A stretch of DNA of 37,452 bases from an uncultured Lachnospiraceae bacterium (GCA_910588125.1 CAJUPI010000026.1:1-37452), one strand, 5' to 3'. Shown: positions 1-8,361, counted from the first letter of the stretch. Notes: generated by a model from the sequence alone, not told the origin. Numbers and translations: made by a program.

Positions 1-155
1 CTTCGCTCAGACAGAGTGGATTTTCGTTTCCACGCAAAACTCAGAGATTTAAGGAATTCTAAATCCCTGCAAAGTCAAAAGCGGCGGACCATCCTCCCGC
101 CGCTTCCCGCTCCTTTTTCTCTGGCTGAGTATTTTTAGAGAACATTGGGGACTGA
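1..155 (-). repeat. Palindromic element copy A, cut by window edge
   Basis: This is the right part of the long palindromic repeat described at 16357-16665, in reverse orientation. It starts in the conserved central loop (CTTCGCTCAGACAG), passes through the inner arm, and carries an outer arm containing CCGCCGCTTCCCGCTCC. It ends in a degraded terminus related to GGCTGAGTATTCTCAGAG. The other half lies outside the window. From 156 to 380 nothing else was recognised apart from a small hairpin (TGCCA/TGGCA near 203-222). Confidence 0.75.
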
Positions 156-380
156 CGGTATCTTAGTCGAATACGAAAAGAACAGAGCCGGAAATTTGAA
201 AAATGCCAGTTGAAAGATGGCATGGGTAAGATGATAAATATTTTTTAGAGGCTAAGGGATGAGGATGTTGTAAAACAAACCGTCTGTCATTTCTCTGTCA
301 TCCTCTTGTTCATTCAGGATATATTGACAGGAGGCCAGCATATTAAAAGGAGAGAATTACTAAAATGAGACAAAAATCGG

Positions 381-408
381 TTGACAAACAGTTAAGATAT
401 GGTAATAT
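381..408 (+). promoter_or_regulatory. Sigma-A promoter of the isomerase gene
   Basis: TTGACA at 381-386 and TAATAT at 403-408 are separated by 16 bp. The predicted transcription start falls inside the LacI-type operator just downstream, so a bound repressor would block initiation. Confidence 0.7.
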
Positions 409-414
409 GTACTA

Positions 415-430
415 TATACACTCGTGTTTA
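415..430 (+). promoter_or_regulatory. LacI-family operator 1
   Basis: TATACACTCGTGTTTA is a near-palindrome around a central CG, the usual design of LacI-family sites. The same sequence recurs, inverted, at 2292-2307 before the regulator gene and at 3487-3502 before the transporter genes. It begins 6 bp after the -10 box. Confidence 0.75.
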
Positions 431-466
431 CAAAAAACATGCTAAGCAAGAAGACAGGAGGGCTTC

Positions 467-1810
467 ATGAAGAATAAGCTGAATATTGGTTTTTTGACTA
501 CCTGTTCCGGAAGATGGCCAAGGGAGCTGCCAGAGAAACGGGATGAGGAGTATGGTTTGTGGCTTGCCCGGGAGTTTTCTCAGGCAAAGGTGGTGAGGGC
601 GGAACACATTATCTGTGATAAGGAGACGTTGGAAGCTGCGGTTAAAGGCTTTCGGGAAGCTGGTGTAGATGTGATTGTCATGGTATACGGCGCATTTACC
701 GGCGATGATGTGGCGGCTTTTTTGGCGGAGATGGTGCGGGTGCCGATTATCTTGTGGGCGCCTTATGAACCTCCTTTTGAGAAAAATACCAGACTTTATG
801 CCAATGCCCTTTGTGCCATGACGATGAACGCGGCGGCGCTGCATCGTCTGGGAGCAGTCTGCCATACGGTTTACGGGAGCCTTGAAGATAAGCGTGTTTT
901 GGATAAGGTTCGGCAGCTGATTCTCGCCTATCATACAATAAAGGCAATGCGTTGTACCAGCTTGGGGCTTTTGGGGTATCGTCCTACTGCCTTTTATAAC
1001 TGTGCTTTTGATGAGACAAAAATCCGCAGAACCTTTGGGGTGAAGATTGAGGAGACGGATTTAAAAGTAGTGTTTGACAAGATGGCAGAGATTCCAAGGG
1101 AGGCTTGTCTGGAAGAGATGGCGCGGGTACAAAATACTTATGATGTGGAGCTGCCGGAGGGACATCTGGAAAACCATGCGCGGCTTTATCTGTCTTTAAA
1201 AGAAGTGATGAAGCAACAAGGCTATGATTTCGGCGTGATCAAATGCTGGCCGGAGATGGGCAATCTCCATACTACTCCTTGTGCGGTTTTAGGACGGTTG
1301 GCGGATGATGGAATATCGATTGGCTGTGAAGGAGATGTGGATGCAGAGCTGACGCAGATTGCTGAGAATTATCTGACCGGCTTACCCACCTTTATCACGG
1401 ATATGATCCACATTGATGAGGCCGAGAATACCATGACGTTCTGGCATTGCGGCAATGCGGCGCCCTCTCTGGCGAATCCGCGATATGAGCTATGGATGCG
1501 CAATCATCCATTGGCTGGACAGGGAAGTGCTTTCTGGGGAGCATTAAAGCCAGGGGCAGTGACGATTGCCCGGTTTTGCAATCTGGGAGGAGCATATAAG
1601 CTGTTTTTGATGAAAGGGGAGGTGTTGGATCAGGATCGGAATACACGGGGCGTTATGGCTCAGGTAAAAGTAGGACGGCCGGTGCGGCAAGTGGTTGAGC
1701 AGATTACCAAGGAGGGAATTCCTCATCACTATAGCCTGGTGTGGGCAGATGTGGTAGACGAGATGAAACAGATGTGTGAATTGTTGGAGATTGAAGTGAT
1801 TGAATCGTAG
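467..1810 (+). CDS. L-fucose/arabinose isomerase-family protein
   Basis: Predicted cytoplasmic aldose-ketose isomerase of 447 aa, related to the L-fucose isomerase family (COG2407-like). The C-terminal half holds the expected metal and active-site cluster: E288 in CEGD, D312 in FITDM, H327 in FWHCGN, and a further HH pair at 420-421 in GIPHHYSLVW. It is shorter than classical FucI (about 590 aa), as are many clostridial relatives of unassigned substrate. A strong AGGAGG site lies before the ATG. It stands alone, but its promoter carries the same operator as the lacI gene and the transporter-sulfatase operon downstream, so it probably acts on the sugar handled by that operon. Fold and isomerase class are fairly sure; the substrate is unknown, and fucose should not be assumed. 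Confidence 0.8.
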   Translation: MKNKLNIGFLTTCSGRWPRELPEKRDEEYGLWLAREFSQAKVVRAEHIICDKETLEAAVKGFREAGVDVIVMVYGAFTGDDVAAFLAEMVRVPIILWAPYEPPFEKNTRLYANALCAMTMNAAALHRLGAVCHTVYGSLEDKRVLDKVRQLILAYHTIKAMRCTSLGLLGYRPTAFYNCAFDETKIRRTFGVKIEETDLKVVFDKMAEIPREACLEEMARVQNTYDVELPEGHLENHARLYLSLKEVMKQQGYDFGVIKCWPEMGNLHTTPCAVLGRLADDGISIGCEGDVDAELTQIAENYLTGLPTFITDMIHIDEAENTMTFWHCGNAAPSLANPRYELWMRNHPLAGQGSAFWGALKPGAVTIARFCNLGGAYKLFLMKGEVLDQDRNTRGVMAQVKVGRPVRQVVEQITKEGIPHHYSLVWADVVDEMKQMCELLEIEVIES

Positions 1811-1930
1811 GCCAGGAGAATGGGGGTAAAGGTAATGCTGTTAAGCTGGGGGATCTGAGCTTGAGCGGATTGACGATACAATAAAAAATGTACAAGGTAA
1901 ACGATAACAAAAAATGGTTACTGCTCACGC

Positions 1931-2108
1931 GATGTCATTTAGTTGCTTCTCTCAGAGGGTACGCCAGGGAAAAAGGAGTGGGAAGCGACCGGAAATGGTC
2001 TGCCGTTTTTTCCGGTTTCGGGATCAAGAATTCCTAAAATCCCTGATTTTTGCGAAAAGCGAAACGAAAATTCCCCAACTCGCTTCGCTCAGACAGAGGG
2101 GATTTTCG
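1931..2108 (-). repeat. Palindromic element copy B, half element
   Basis: It begins with ATGTCATTTAG at about 1932, a variant of the element terminus. It then shows GGTACGCCAGGG, one outer arm (AAAAAGGAGTGGGAAGCG), the inner arm and the central loop CTCGCTTCGCTCAGACAG, and breaks off. The second half of the palindrome is missing, and a different repeat (2109-2198) follows directly. Together these fill most of the 519-bp gap between the isomerase and lacI genes. Confidence 0.75.
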
Positions 2109-2198
2109 GTGTTTTAGGATTGTGGGAGCATGAAATGCGGAGCAATCCGTGGTATCATAGGAGTCAAAATACCTCTTGCCCCCAACATCATGACATTG
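2109..2198 (-). repeat. Second intergenic repeat family, split copy
   Basis: Positions 2109-2150 match the reverse complement of 14447-14488 at 39 of 42 bases, including the small hairpin GCGGAGCAATCCG. Positions 2183-2198 (CAACATCATGACATTG) match the reverse complement of 14432-14447 exactly. In the other copy these blocks are contiguous; here about 33 bp separate them, so this copy carries an insertion or the other a deletion. Confidence 0.65.
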
Positions 2199-2254
2199 CA
2201 ACCCGAACAGTAACAAAAAACTTGTGTTTACCACGAAAAAATGTATAAAACATA

Positions 2255-2283
2255 TTGACAAAGCTCAATTTATATTGTAGAAT
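2255..2283 (+). promoter_or_regulatory. Sigma-A promoter of the lacI-type gene
   Basis: TTGACA at 2255-2260 and TAGAAT at 2278-2283 are separated by exactly 17 bp. Operator 2 begins 8 bp downstream and covers the predicted start of transcription. Confidence 0.8.
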
Positions 2284-2291
2284 ATAAATAG

Positions 2292-2307
2292 TACATACGA
2301 GTGTATA
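2292..2307 (-). promoter_or_regulatory. LacI-family operator 2 (autoregulatory)
   Basis: The minus strand reads TATACACTCGTATGTA, matching operator 1 at 13 of 16 bases. Its position over the start of transcription of the regulator gene implies autorepression. Confidence 0.75.
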
Positions 2308-2329
2308 TAAAAACGGGAGAGCAATCAGG

Positions 2330-3352
2330 ATGGGGGAAACCAGAGAGCGGGTTACACGGGCGGATGTGGCCAAGATGGCGGGAGTCAGTGAGACGATTGT
2401 GTCCTATGTGATTAATAACAACCGTTATGTGGCAAAGGAAAAGCGGCAGAGGGTGGAAGAGGCAGTCAAGATTTTGAATTACCGTCCCAACAATGTAGCA
2501 CGTGCCCTGAAAGGGAAGCAGAGCAACCAGATTATTTTTATTGCTGATCACATTACGAATGAGTACTTCAGCAGCATTGTCAGTGAGATGGATAAGTATG
2601 CTTATGAATCCGGTTATCTGATTTCCTTGTGTTCCAACCGGAATACACCGGAGTTTATCTCCCAGGTGATTAGCCGGCAGTTTGATGGGATTATTGTCAG
2701 TTCGGCCAGCTTTCCTACCGAATATGTGGAACAGTTCAGCCAGGCGGGGATTCCGGTGGTAGTGTTTCGGCGGTGGAGGCATCAGAAGGCGGTGGAACAT
2801 GTGGCTTATCTGGGGACCGGATTGTATACAGGAGCCAGGGAAGCTGTGAGACATCTGATTGGCAGGGGCTGCCGGAATGTGGTCTATGTGGATCGCATCA
2901 GTGCCAAAGGCCATGTCAGTCCGCCGGACGATATGCGGTTTAGCGGATTTGTGGATGAGATGGAGGCCAACGGGTTTGGTGTGGGACCCGAAAGCGTGAT
3001 CTGCGGATGCCGCAGTCAGGAGGAATTGTCAGAAGAAATCAAAAGGCGTCTTCGGACCGGATCCCGGGTAGACGGGATATTCGGACGGAATGATATGCTG
3101 GCCTGTATTGCCATGACAGCAGCGGGACAAATTGGTTTCCGGGTGCCAGAGCAGTTGAAGGTGATCGGTTTTGATGATTCCAGTATCAGTCGTCTGATTA
3201 CTCCCAGGCTTACCACCATTGGGATGCAGAAAGGAGAGATTGCTAAGGCGGCTATTGATATGTTGACGCAGATGATTGGCGGAAGTCAGCCAGATAACCG
3301 GGATTTTGACAGTGTATTAATAGAAAGGGAAAGTACGGCGGTAGATCATTAA
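2330..3352 (+). CDS. LacI-family transcriptional repressor
   Basis: A 340-aa cytoplasmic DNA-binding regulator. Residues 8-31 (VTRADVAKMAGVSETIVSYVINN) form the LacI helix-turn-helix. The hinge region YRPNNVARALKG follows near residues 51-62. The rest is a periplasmic-binding-protein-like effector domain, with GIFGRNDMLACIAM and KVIGFDDSSISRLITPRLTTI typical of the family. The start fits a GGGAGAG site about 12 bases upstream. The gene lies between the isomerase and the transporter operon and has the shared operator in its own promoter. It is therefore the best candidate to bind all three sites and to release them on binding the imported sugar or its phosphate. Family assignment is secure; the effector is unknown. 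Confidence 0.92.
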   Translation: MGETRERVTRADVAKMAGVSETIVSYVINNNRYVAKEKRQRVEEAVKILNYRPNNVARALKGKQSNQIIFIADHITNEYFSSIVSEMDKYAYESGYLISLCSNRNTPEFISQVISRQFDGIIVSSASFPTEYVEQFSQAGIPVVVFRRWRHQKAVEHVAYLGTGLYTGAREAVRHLIGRGCRNVVYVDRISAKGHVSPPDDMRFSGFVDEMEANGFGVGPESVICGCRSQEELSEEIKRRLRTGSRVDGIFGRNDMLACIAMTAAGQIGFRVPEQLKVIGFDDSSISRLITPRLTTIGMQKGEIAKAAIDMLTQMIGGSQPDNRDFDSVLIERESTAVDH

Positions 3353-3446
3353 AAGAATCCTTTCGTAAGTACTGCAGGCAAGAAGTATCAGTAATTTGAC
3401 ATAAAGCGGGTATCCGATATGAGATATCAGGCATGGAAAACAGAAT

Positions 3447-3470
3447 ATGAGCACAGAACATCGTGCTCAT
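3447..3470. other. 8-bp inverted repeat (hairpin) after lacI
   Basis: ATGAGCAC at 3447-3454 and GTGCTCAT at 3463-3470 are perfect inverted repeats with an 8-nt loop. No T-run follows, so a terminator is unlikely. It lies just upstream of operator 3 and could be a second regulator site or an RNA hairpin. Function not known. Confidence 0.4.
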
Positions 3471-3475
3471 TCCCT

Positions 3476-3504
3476 TTGGCACAATATACACACGAGTGTA
3501 CATA
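3476..3504 (+). promoter_or_regulatory. Possible promoter of the transporter operon
   Basis: TTGGCA at 3476-3481 and TACATA at 3499-3504 have 17-bp spacing, with operator 3 lying across the spacer and -10. The -10 is weak. An alternative weak promoter (TTGAAA at 3688, TAAACA at 3710) sits closer to the gene. Confidence 0.4.
3487..3502 (-). promoter_or_regulatory. LacI-family operator 3
   Basis: The minus strand reads TGTACACTCGTGTGTA, the most symmetric of the three copies around the central CG (TACAC/GTGTA). It lies 255 bp before the binding-protein start, so the operon has a long leader that also contains solo repeat 3571-3609. Confidence 0.75.
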
Positions 3505-3570
3505 AAAATCATTATAGCAAGAGGATACCAGAGCCAGAAGGCCATATGTGACATATATGAAAAAGTAGCC

Positions 3571-3609
3571 TGGCTGAGTATTCTCAGAGCTAAACTTAAT
3601 GACATTGGG
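3571..3609 (-). repeat. Solo terminus of the palindromic element (copy C)
   Basis: TGGCTGAGTATTCTCAGAG followed by TAAACTTAATGACATTGGG matches the terminus of the full element and is almost identical to 32861-32899. No arm or loop follows. It may be an excision footprint, a fossil end, or a minimal independent repeat, and it lies in the untranslated leader of the transporter operon. Confidence 0.7.
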
Positions 3610-3756
3610 CAGGGGACAGCATCGTAATAGTAGCAGTGGCACATAACAGGGAAGGGTTCGGAACTGTTATAGCAGCACGGAGATTTCTTGAAATTAAGGG
3701 CTCTGTGTATAAACATGAAAAAGAGAATCATACAAAAAAGAGAGGATGGTAATGGG

Positions 3757-5085
3757 ATGAAGAAACGGACATTAGCACTGGTAATGGCAGCAGTTATGGG
3801 ACTTACAACCGCATGCTCAGGAGGCGGACAGACGCAGCAGAGCGCGGCAGCACCTGCTAAAGAGACAGAAAAGGCAGATGCTGGGGTATCTGGGGAGGCA
3901 GTGACAATTAAGATTGCCAATTATGCGTTGCTGGAGGCAGGATATGATGAGTTTTGGGGAAATGTAAAGACTGGCTTTGAAGAGAAATATCCAGATGTGA
4001 CGATTGAGTGGGTGACTGCTCCTTATGGAGAAATTTTAAATCAGGTGATCAATATGGCCGGCGGCGGAGACAAGGTAGATTGTATTTTTAGTGAGATGAT
4101 TTGGATTCCGGCGCTGGTAGATGCCGGACTGGCGGCGCCGATGGAGGAGATTTTGGATGCGGATTTCCTGAACGATTATTATCCGAATATTCTGGAAGCC
4201 CACTCAGTAGACGGTCAGGTGTATGGGGCGCCCCTTTATGTATCACCCTTTGTACTATTTTACAACAAGGATTTATTAGAACAGGCCGGGCTAGATCCCA
4301 ATGCGCCGCCCAAGACATATGAAGAATTGCTGGAGATAGCTCCTAAACTGGCAGAGCTGAAAACGGCAGATGGGAATCAGGTATATCCTTTTGGCCAGCC
4401 GACAGCCTCAGTGATTGTGATCGGTTCCTCTTTACAGGCATTTGCCCAAAACTTTGGCGGAACGGTATTTGACAGTGATGGCACCTTCAATGTGGATAAT
4501 CAGGGTTTTAAAGAAGCTATGGAAATGCTGCAAAAATTGGATGAGCTTGGCTATAATCCTCAGAACTGTAAGCCGAAGGATCTGAGAAATCTGTTTGCGC
4601 TGGGGCAGCTGGCTATGTATTACGACAATACCTGGGGATTCAACGGCGCTAAGTCCATCAATCCTGAGGTGGCCGATTTTGCAGCCACAGCATTGCCTCT
4701 TTCTGGAGGGCAGGGAAAAGGGGATACCACCTTACAGTCTCACTGCTTTGTAGCTGTGAATAACGGACCAGAAAAGGCGGAGGCTGTGAAAAACTTTATT
4801 CAATATGTGGTTAGCCCGGAGATCCTCAATGACTATATTGCAAATATTGCACCGGCATATCCGGCCAAGTCGGCTATGGAATCTATGGAGGCGGTGACCG
4901 GCAGTGAATTCTTAAAGGGCGGTCAGGATGCGGTAGGAAAGGCCGTGCCGGTTTATCAGTTCCCTACCTTGTCAGATTTTAACCTGGAGTTGTGTGCTTT
5001 GGGGCAGGCAGTAACGGTGGGTAAGGAGCCGGTGGAAGATGCCATAGAGAATTTTAAGGGTGCGGTGCAACCGCTGCTTCCCTGA
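3757..5085 (+). CDS. Sugar ABC transporter substrate-binding lipoprotein
   Basis: A 442-aa extracellular solute-binding protein of the carbohydrate group (COG1653-like). The chosen ATG gives a clean lipoprotein signal: KKR, a hydrophobic run, and lipobox LTTAC with the acylated cysteine at residue 20, followed by a Ser/Gly/Gln/Ala-rich linker. An upstream in-frame ATG at 3688 would add 23 residues before the signal peptide and is not supported by a good ribosome site, whereas AGAGGATGG precedes 3757. The mature part has typical family segments (EMIWIPALVDAGLAAPM, PLYVSPFVLFYNKDLLEQAGLDP). It should capture the sugar and deliver it to the two permeases encoded downstream. Ligand unknown; the sulfatase between it and the permeases suggests a sulfated sugar. 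Confidence 0.9.
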   Translation: MKKRTLALVMAAVMGLTTACSGGGQTQQSAAAPAKETEKADAGVSGEAVTIKIANYALLEAGYDEFWGNVKTGFEEKYPDVTIEWVTAPYGEILNQVINMAGGGDKVDCIFSEMIWIPALVDAGLAAPMEEILDADFLNDYYPNILEAHSVDGQVYGAPLYVSPFVLFYNKDLLEQAGLDPNAPPKTYEELLEIAPKLAELKTADGNQVYPFGQPTASVIVIGSSLQAFAQNFGGTVFDSDGTFNVDNQGFKEAMEMLQKLDELGYNPQNCKPKDLRNLFALGQLAMYYDNTWGFNGAKSINPEVADFAATALPLSGGQGKGDTTLQSHCFVAVNNGPEKAEAVKNFIQYVVSPEILNDYIANIAPAYPAKSAMESMEAVTGSEFLKGGQDAVGKAVPVYQFPTLSDFNLELCALGQAVTVGKEPVEDAIENFKGAVQPLLP

Positions 5086-5149
5086 TAGATAGCGCTGGGA
5101 ATGGTGATACGGATTATTGCAAGGGAAATGAAAGGAATGGTATATAGAA

Positions 5150-6565
5150 ATGGCGGAACAACAAAAGAAAAAGCCCAATGTGGTATTTATTCTGACTGAT
5201 GACCAGGGGATTTGGTCTTTGGGATGTTACGGAAATGAAGAGATTCGGACACCGAACCTGGATCGGCTGGCAGAGAGTGGAGTACGGTTTGATAATTTTT
5301 ACTGTGTGTCGCCGGTCTGCTCTCCAGCCAGGGCATCATTGCTGACAGGAAGGATTCCTTCCCAGCACGGCATCCATGATTATCTTTGTGGTGGCAATGG
5401 AGGGAAAACCCAGTCAGCAATTGAGTATTTGAAGGGACAGACTGGCTACACAGATATATTGGCAAAGAACGGGTACACTTGCGGACTCAGCGGCAAATGG
5501 CATTTGGGAGACGGGCTCCATCCACAGAAGGGCTTTTCCTTTTGGTATACCCATCAAAGGGGAGGCGGCCCCTACTATCAGGCACCGATGATCCGGGACG
5601 GGAAATATGTGACAGAGAGCCGCTATATCACGGATGTGATTACGGATGAGGCATTAAAATTTATCGATCAGGAAAAGGGAAAGGAGGAGCCGTTTTATCT
5701 TAGTGTCCATTACACGGCGCCCCATTCTCCCTGGATTGACTGTCATCCAAAGAAGTATACAGATTTATATGAGGACTGTGAATTCAACAGCTGTCCTCAG
5801 AGAGAACATCCTCACCCATGGGCGAAAACCGATGTAATATCAGGGTATTCTCGGCCGCGGGAATGTTTGATTGGCTATTTTGCCGCCGTCACGGCCATGG
5901 ATGATAATGTGGGACGGATTCTTGACAAGCTGGAGCAGGAGCATCTGATGGAGGACACGCTGATTATCTTTTCCAGCGACAATGGATTTAACTGTGGACA
6001 TCATGGAATCTGGGGCAAGGGTAATGGGACATTTCCACTGAATCTTTACGATTCTTCTGTGAAGGTGCCGCTGATTATCAGCCATAGAAATCATGTCCCT
6101 AAGGGAAAGGTCTGCTCGGATATGTGCAGCGGTTATGATTTTATGCCGACACTTCTTGATTATCTGGGGCTGGAAAATGCAGAAGCGGATATTTTGCCGG
6201 GAAGAAGTTTTCTGTCCTCATTGATGGAGGGAGATCAGCAGCAGGACGGAACGGTGGTAGTTTTTGACGAATATGGTCCGGCCCGGATGATACGCAACCG
6301 AAAATACAAGTATATCCACAGGATTCCCTACGGCCCGGATGAGTTCTACGATCTGGAAAAGGATCCGGGAGAGGATGATAATCGGATTGAAGATGAGCAG
6401 TATCGTTTTTTGATTGTGGATATGAAGCGTCAGATGGACGAATGGTTTTTAAAATATGTCAATCCGGAGATTGACGGGAGCAGAGAACCTGTCCTGGGGG
6501 GTGGACAGCAGGAACGGGCAGGCCTCTGGGGACCGGGAATGCATGTATATAATGAAAATGTTTAA
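5150..6565 (+). CDS. Cytoplasmic type I sulfatase
   Basis: A 471-aa formylglycine-dependent sulfatase that hydrolyses sulfate esters. The signature C57-S-P-A-R61 followed by ASLLTGR marks the cysteine to be converted to formylglycine. Probable metal and substrate residues are D17-D18 (TDDQG), K116 and H118 (GKWHLG), H192 (APHSPW), D277-N278 (SSDNG) and K290. The N-terminus MAEQQKKKPNVVFIL has no signal peptide or lipobox, so the enzyme is predicted to work inside the cell on imported sugar, unlike most gut polysaccharide sulfatases. In an anaerobe, cysteine maturation would need a radical-SAM anSME, not encoded here. It lies between the binding protein and permease genes, so it belongs to the same operon. 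Sulfatase identity is secure; the sugar and the position of the sulfate are not. Confidence 0.92.
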   Translation: MAEQQKKKPNVVFILTDDQGIWSLGCYGNEEIRTPNLDRLAESGVRFDNFYCVSPVCSPARASLLTGRIPSQHGIHDYLCGGNGGKTQSAIEYLKGQTGYTDILAKNGYTCGLSGKWHLGDGLHPQKGFSFWYTHQRGGGPYYQAPMIRDGKYVTESRYITDVITDEALKFIDQEKGKEEPFYLSVHYTAPHSPWIDCHPKKYTDLYEDCEFNSCPQREHPHPWAKTDVISGYSRPRECLIGYFAAVTAMDDNVGRILDKLEQEHLMEDTLIIFSSDNGFNCGHHGIWGKGNGTFPLNLYDSSVKVPLIISHRNHVPKGKVCSDMCSGYDFMPTLLDYLGLENAEADILPGRSFLSSLMEGDQQQDGTVVVFDEYGPARMIRNRKYKYIHRIPYGPDEFYDLEKDPGEDDNRIEDEQYRFLIVDMKRQMDEWFLKYVNPEIDGSREPVLGGGQQERAGLWGPGMHVYNENV

Positions 6566-6582
6566 AGAAGGGGGAGGTTGTA

Positions 6583-7506
6583 TTGAGTCACACACGGGGA
6601 AAGGGTTTATTTACTAACCGGCATACAGCGGACAAGATGTTTTCCTTGATGCTGCTGTTTCCGGCCATTGTTACAACGATCGTATTTATTCTGATTCCGG
6701 TGGCAGATTCCATTTACCGAAGCTTTTTTGATTACCGGGTGCGGAATATTATTTCGGGGCAGCCGGGAGTGTGGAATAATTTCGCCAACTATATAAAACT
6801 GTTTTCCAACGGAAAGCTAGTTCCGTCTATGGTTAACACGTTGGTATTTGTATTTGGAGTTGTGATAGCCCAGTTTATTTTTGGGATGGCGCTGGCCCTG
6901 ATTTTGAACACGAATATGAAGGCTTCGCGGTTTATCCGCAGCATTATGATGATTCCGTGGGTGGTGCCGACTATTATTTCCGGTCTGGTGTGGATTTGGA
7001 TGTTTCAGCCTCAGTATGGCTTTGTAAAGTATCTGGTGGGGCTGGTAACGGGAGGAAGAATCACGGATTTTGCTATTTTGAATAATCCCTCCACAGCTAT
7101 GTTCGGCGTGTCCTGTGCAGCGTTGTGGAAGCAGATTCCTTTGGGAACGCTATTGCTTCTGGCAGGGCTGGCCAATGTACCGGATGATATGCTGGAGGCG
7201 GCTAAGATTGATGGAGCCAATGCGGTTCAGCGATTTTTTAAGATTACCATGCCCTATATGAAAAGTGTGATTAAAGTGACGGTTTCCATGTCCATTATTG
7301 AGAATTTCAAGCAATTCCCACTGTTCTGGACCATGACGGGAGGCGGTCCCAACAATTCTACCACAACCATGGCAATCTTAAGCTACCGGGAAGCCTTTGT
7401 GTCTAACAATTTTGGCTCCGGAGCGGCAGTTACTACGGTGTGGATGTTGATGATGATTGTAGTCGTGTTTATTTATAACCGGATTTTCAAAAAGGACGAG
7501 GTCTAG
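6583..7506 (+). CDS. Sugar ABC transporter permease, MalF type
   Basis: A 307-aa inner-membrane permease of the carbohydrate uptake ABC family. Hydrophobic spans include LMLLFPAIVTTIVFILIPVAD near the N-terminus. The cytoplasmic EAA loop (EAAKIDGANAVQRFFKITMPYM), which docks the ATPase, is near residue 205. The start is a TTG at 6583, backed by a GGGGAGG site 5 bases upstream; no ATG gives a better fit. It should pair with the next gene product and the lipoprotein at 3757. No ATP-binding gene is in the operon, so the pair probably uses a shared MsmK-like ATPase encoded elsewhere, as is common for Firmicute sugar importers. Confidence 0.92.
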   Translation: MSHTRGKGLFTNRHTADKMFSLMLLFPAIVTTIVFILIPVADSIYRSFFDYRVRNIISGQPGVWNNFANYIKLFSNGKLVPSMVNTLVFVFGVVIAQFIFGMALALILNTNMKASRFIRSIMMIPWVVPTIISGLVWIWMFQPQYGFVKYLVGLVTGGRITDFAILNNPSTAMFGVSCAALWKQIPLGTLLLLAGLANVPDDMLEAAKIDGANAVQRFFKITMPYMKSVIKVTVSMSIIENFKQFPLFWTMTGGGPNNSTTTMAILSYREAFVSNNFGSGAAVTTVWMLMMIVVVFIYNRIFKKDEV

Positions 7507-7521
7507 AAAGGGGGGATAGCG

Positions 7522-8361
7522 ATGAAACGGAACCGGTTGTTGGGTAATATAGTCAAATATGTGGTGTTGATTGTGATTCTGGTATTTTTGCTGTTTCCTC
7601 TGTTTTGGGTATTGATGACTTCATTTAAAAGCAATATGGAGGCATACAAATTCCCGCCGACATTTATTCCGGAGAGCCCGACGGTACAGAGCTATATCGA
7701 CCTGTTTACGAAAAACAATGAATTCTTTATTTACTACAGAAATAATTTTATTGTCGCAGGTGGCGCCGCGGCGTTGACTACATTTATAGCAATCATGGCG
7801 GGCTACGCCCTGTCAAGGTTTCACTTCCGCTGGAATGGATGGATCGTGGCCTGTTTTACTTCGGCTCAGATGTTTCCTGTGGTCAGCCGGCTGATTTCTT
7901 TATATAAAATTCTGGGAGACGTGCATCTGATCAACACCCGTTTTGGGGTGGTGTTAGCGATAACAGCTTCGATGCTGCCTTTTACCATCATGTTGATGTC
8001 CAGCTTTTATGACGGAATTCCGGTGGAGCTGGAGGAGGCGGCAAGAGTGGATGGAGCCGGACGGCTGCAGATACTATTTAAGGTGGTGGCTCCATTAATT
8101 AAACCGGGGATGTTAGCAGTGGGAATCTATGCGTTTCTTCTTTCCTGGGATGATTATCTCCATGCGGCCACGTTGATACAGACGGATGCGCTCAGAACCT
8201 TGTCAGCCGGGGTGGCGCTGAGGTATCTGGGAGAGTTGTCTTACGACTGGTCATTAGTCAATACGATATCGATTGTAGGTACTCTGCCGATGGTGATTCT
8301 ATTCTTTTTCTTCCAAAAGTATATGGTCAAGGGTTTGGTAGCCGGGGCGGTGAAAGGATAG
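7522..8361 (+). CDS. Sugar ABC transporter permease, MalG type
   Basis: A 279-aa inner-membrane permease (COG0395-like), the partner of the protein encoded 15 bases upstream. It has an N-terminal span (VVLIVILVFLLFPLFWVLMTSFK), further hydrophobic helices, and an EAA loop (EEAARVDGAGRLQILFKVVAPLI) near residue 173. The C-terminal GLVAGAVKG is typical of MalG-like permeases. The strong AAAGGGGGG site, the spacing and the order (binding protein, sulfatase, permease, permease) indicate one transcript. Family is secure, substrate inferred only from context. Confidence 0.92.
   Translation: MKRNRLLGNIVKYVVLIVILVFLLFPLFWVLMTSFKSNMEAYKFPPTFIPESPTVQSYIDLFTKNNEFFIYYRNNFIVAGGAAALTTFIAIMAGYALSRFHFRWNGWIVACFTSAQMFPVVSRLISLYKILGDVHLINTRFGVVLAITASMLPFTIMLMSSFYDGIPVELEEAARVDGAGRLQILFKVVAPLIKPGMLAVGIYAFLLSWDDYLHAATLIQTDALRTLSAGVALRYLGELSYDWSLVNTISIVGTLPMVILFFFFQKYMVKGLVAGAVKG

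Noticed and set aside
365..445. A 26-codon frame (MRQKSVDKQLRYGNMYYIHSC...) with a GGAGAG site upstream of the isomerase gene
   Set aside because: It overlaps the consensus promoter and operator, so it could only be translated from a transcript starting further upstream; the spacing to GGAGAG is long and the peptide has no recognisable features.
467..1810. Naming the first gene fucI
   Set aside because: The protein is over 100 residues shorter than classical L-fucose isomerase and no fucK or fucA gene is nearby, so only the family name is justified.
1914..2248. Open frames of 67-101 codons in the gap before lacI
   Set aside because: They run through palindromic repeat copy B and the second repeat family; the frames exist because the repeats happen to lack stops and have no ribosome sites.
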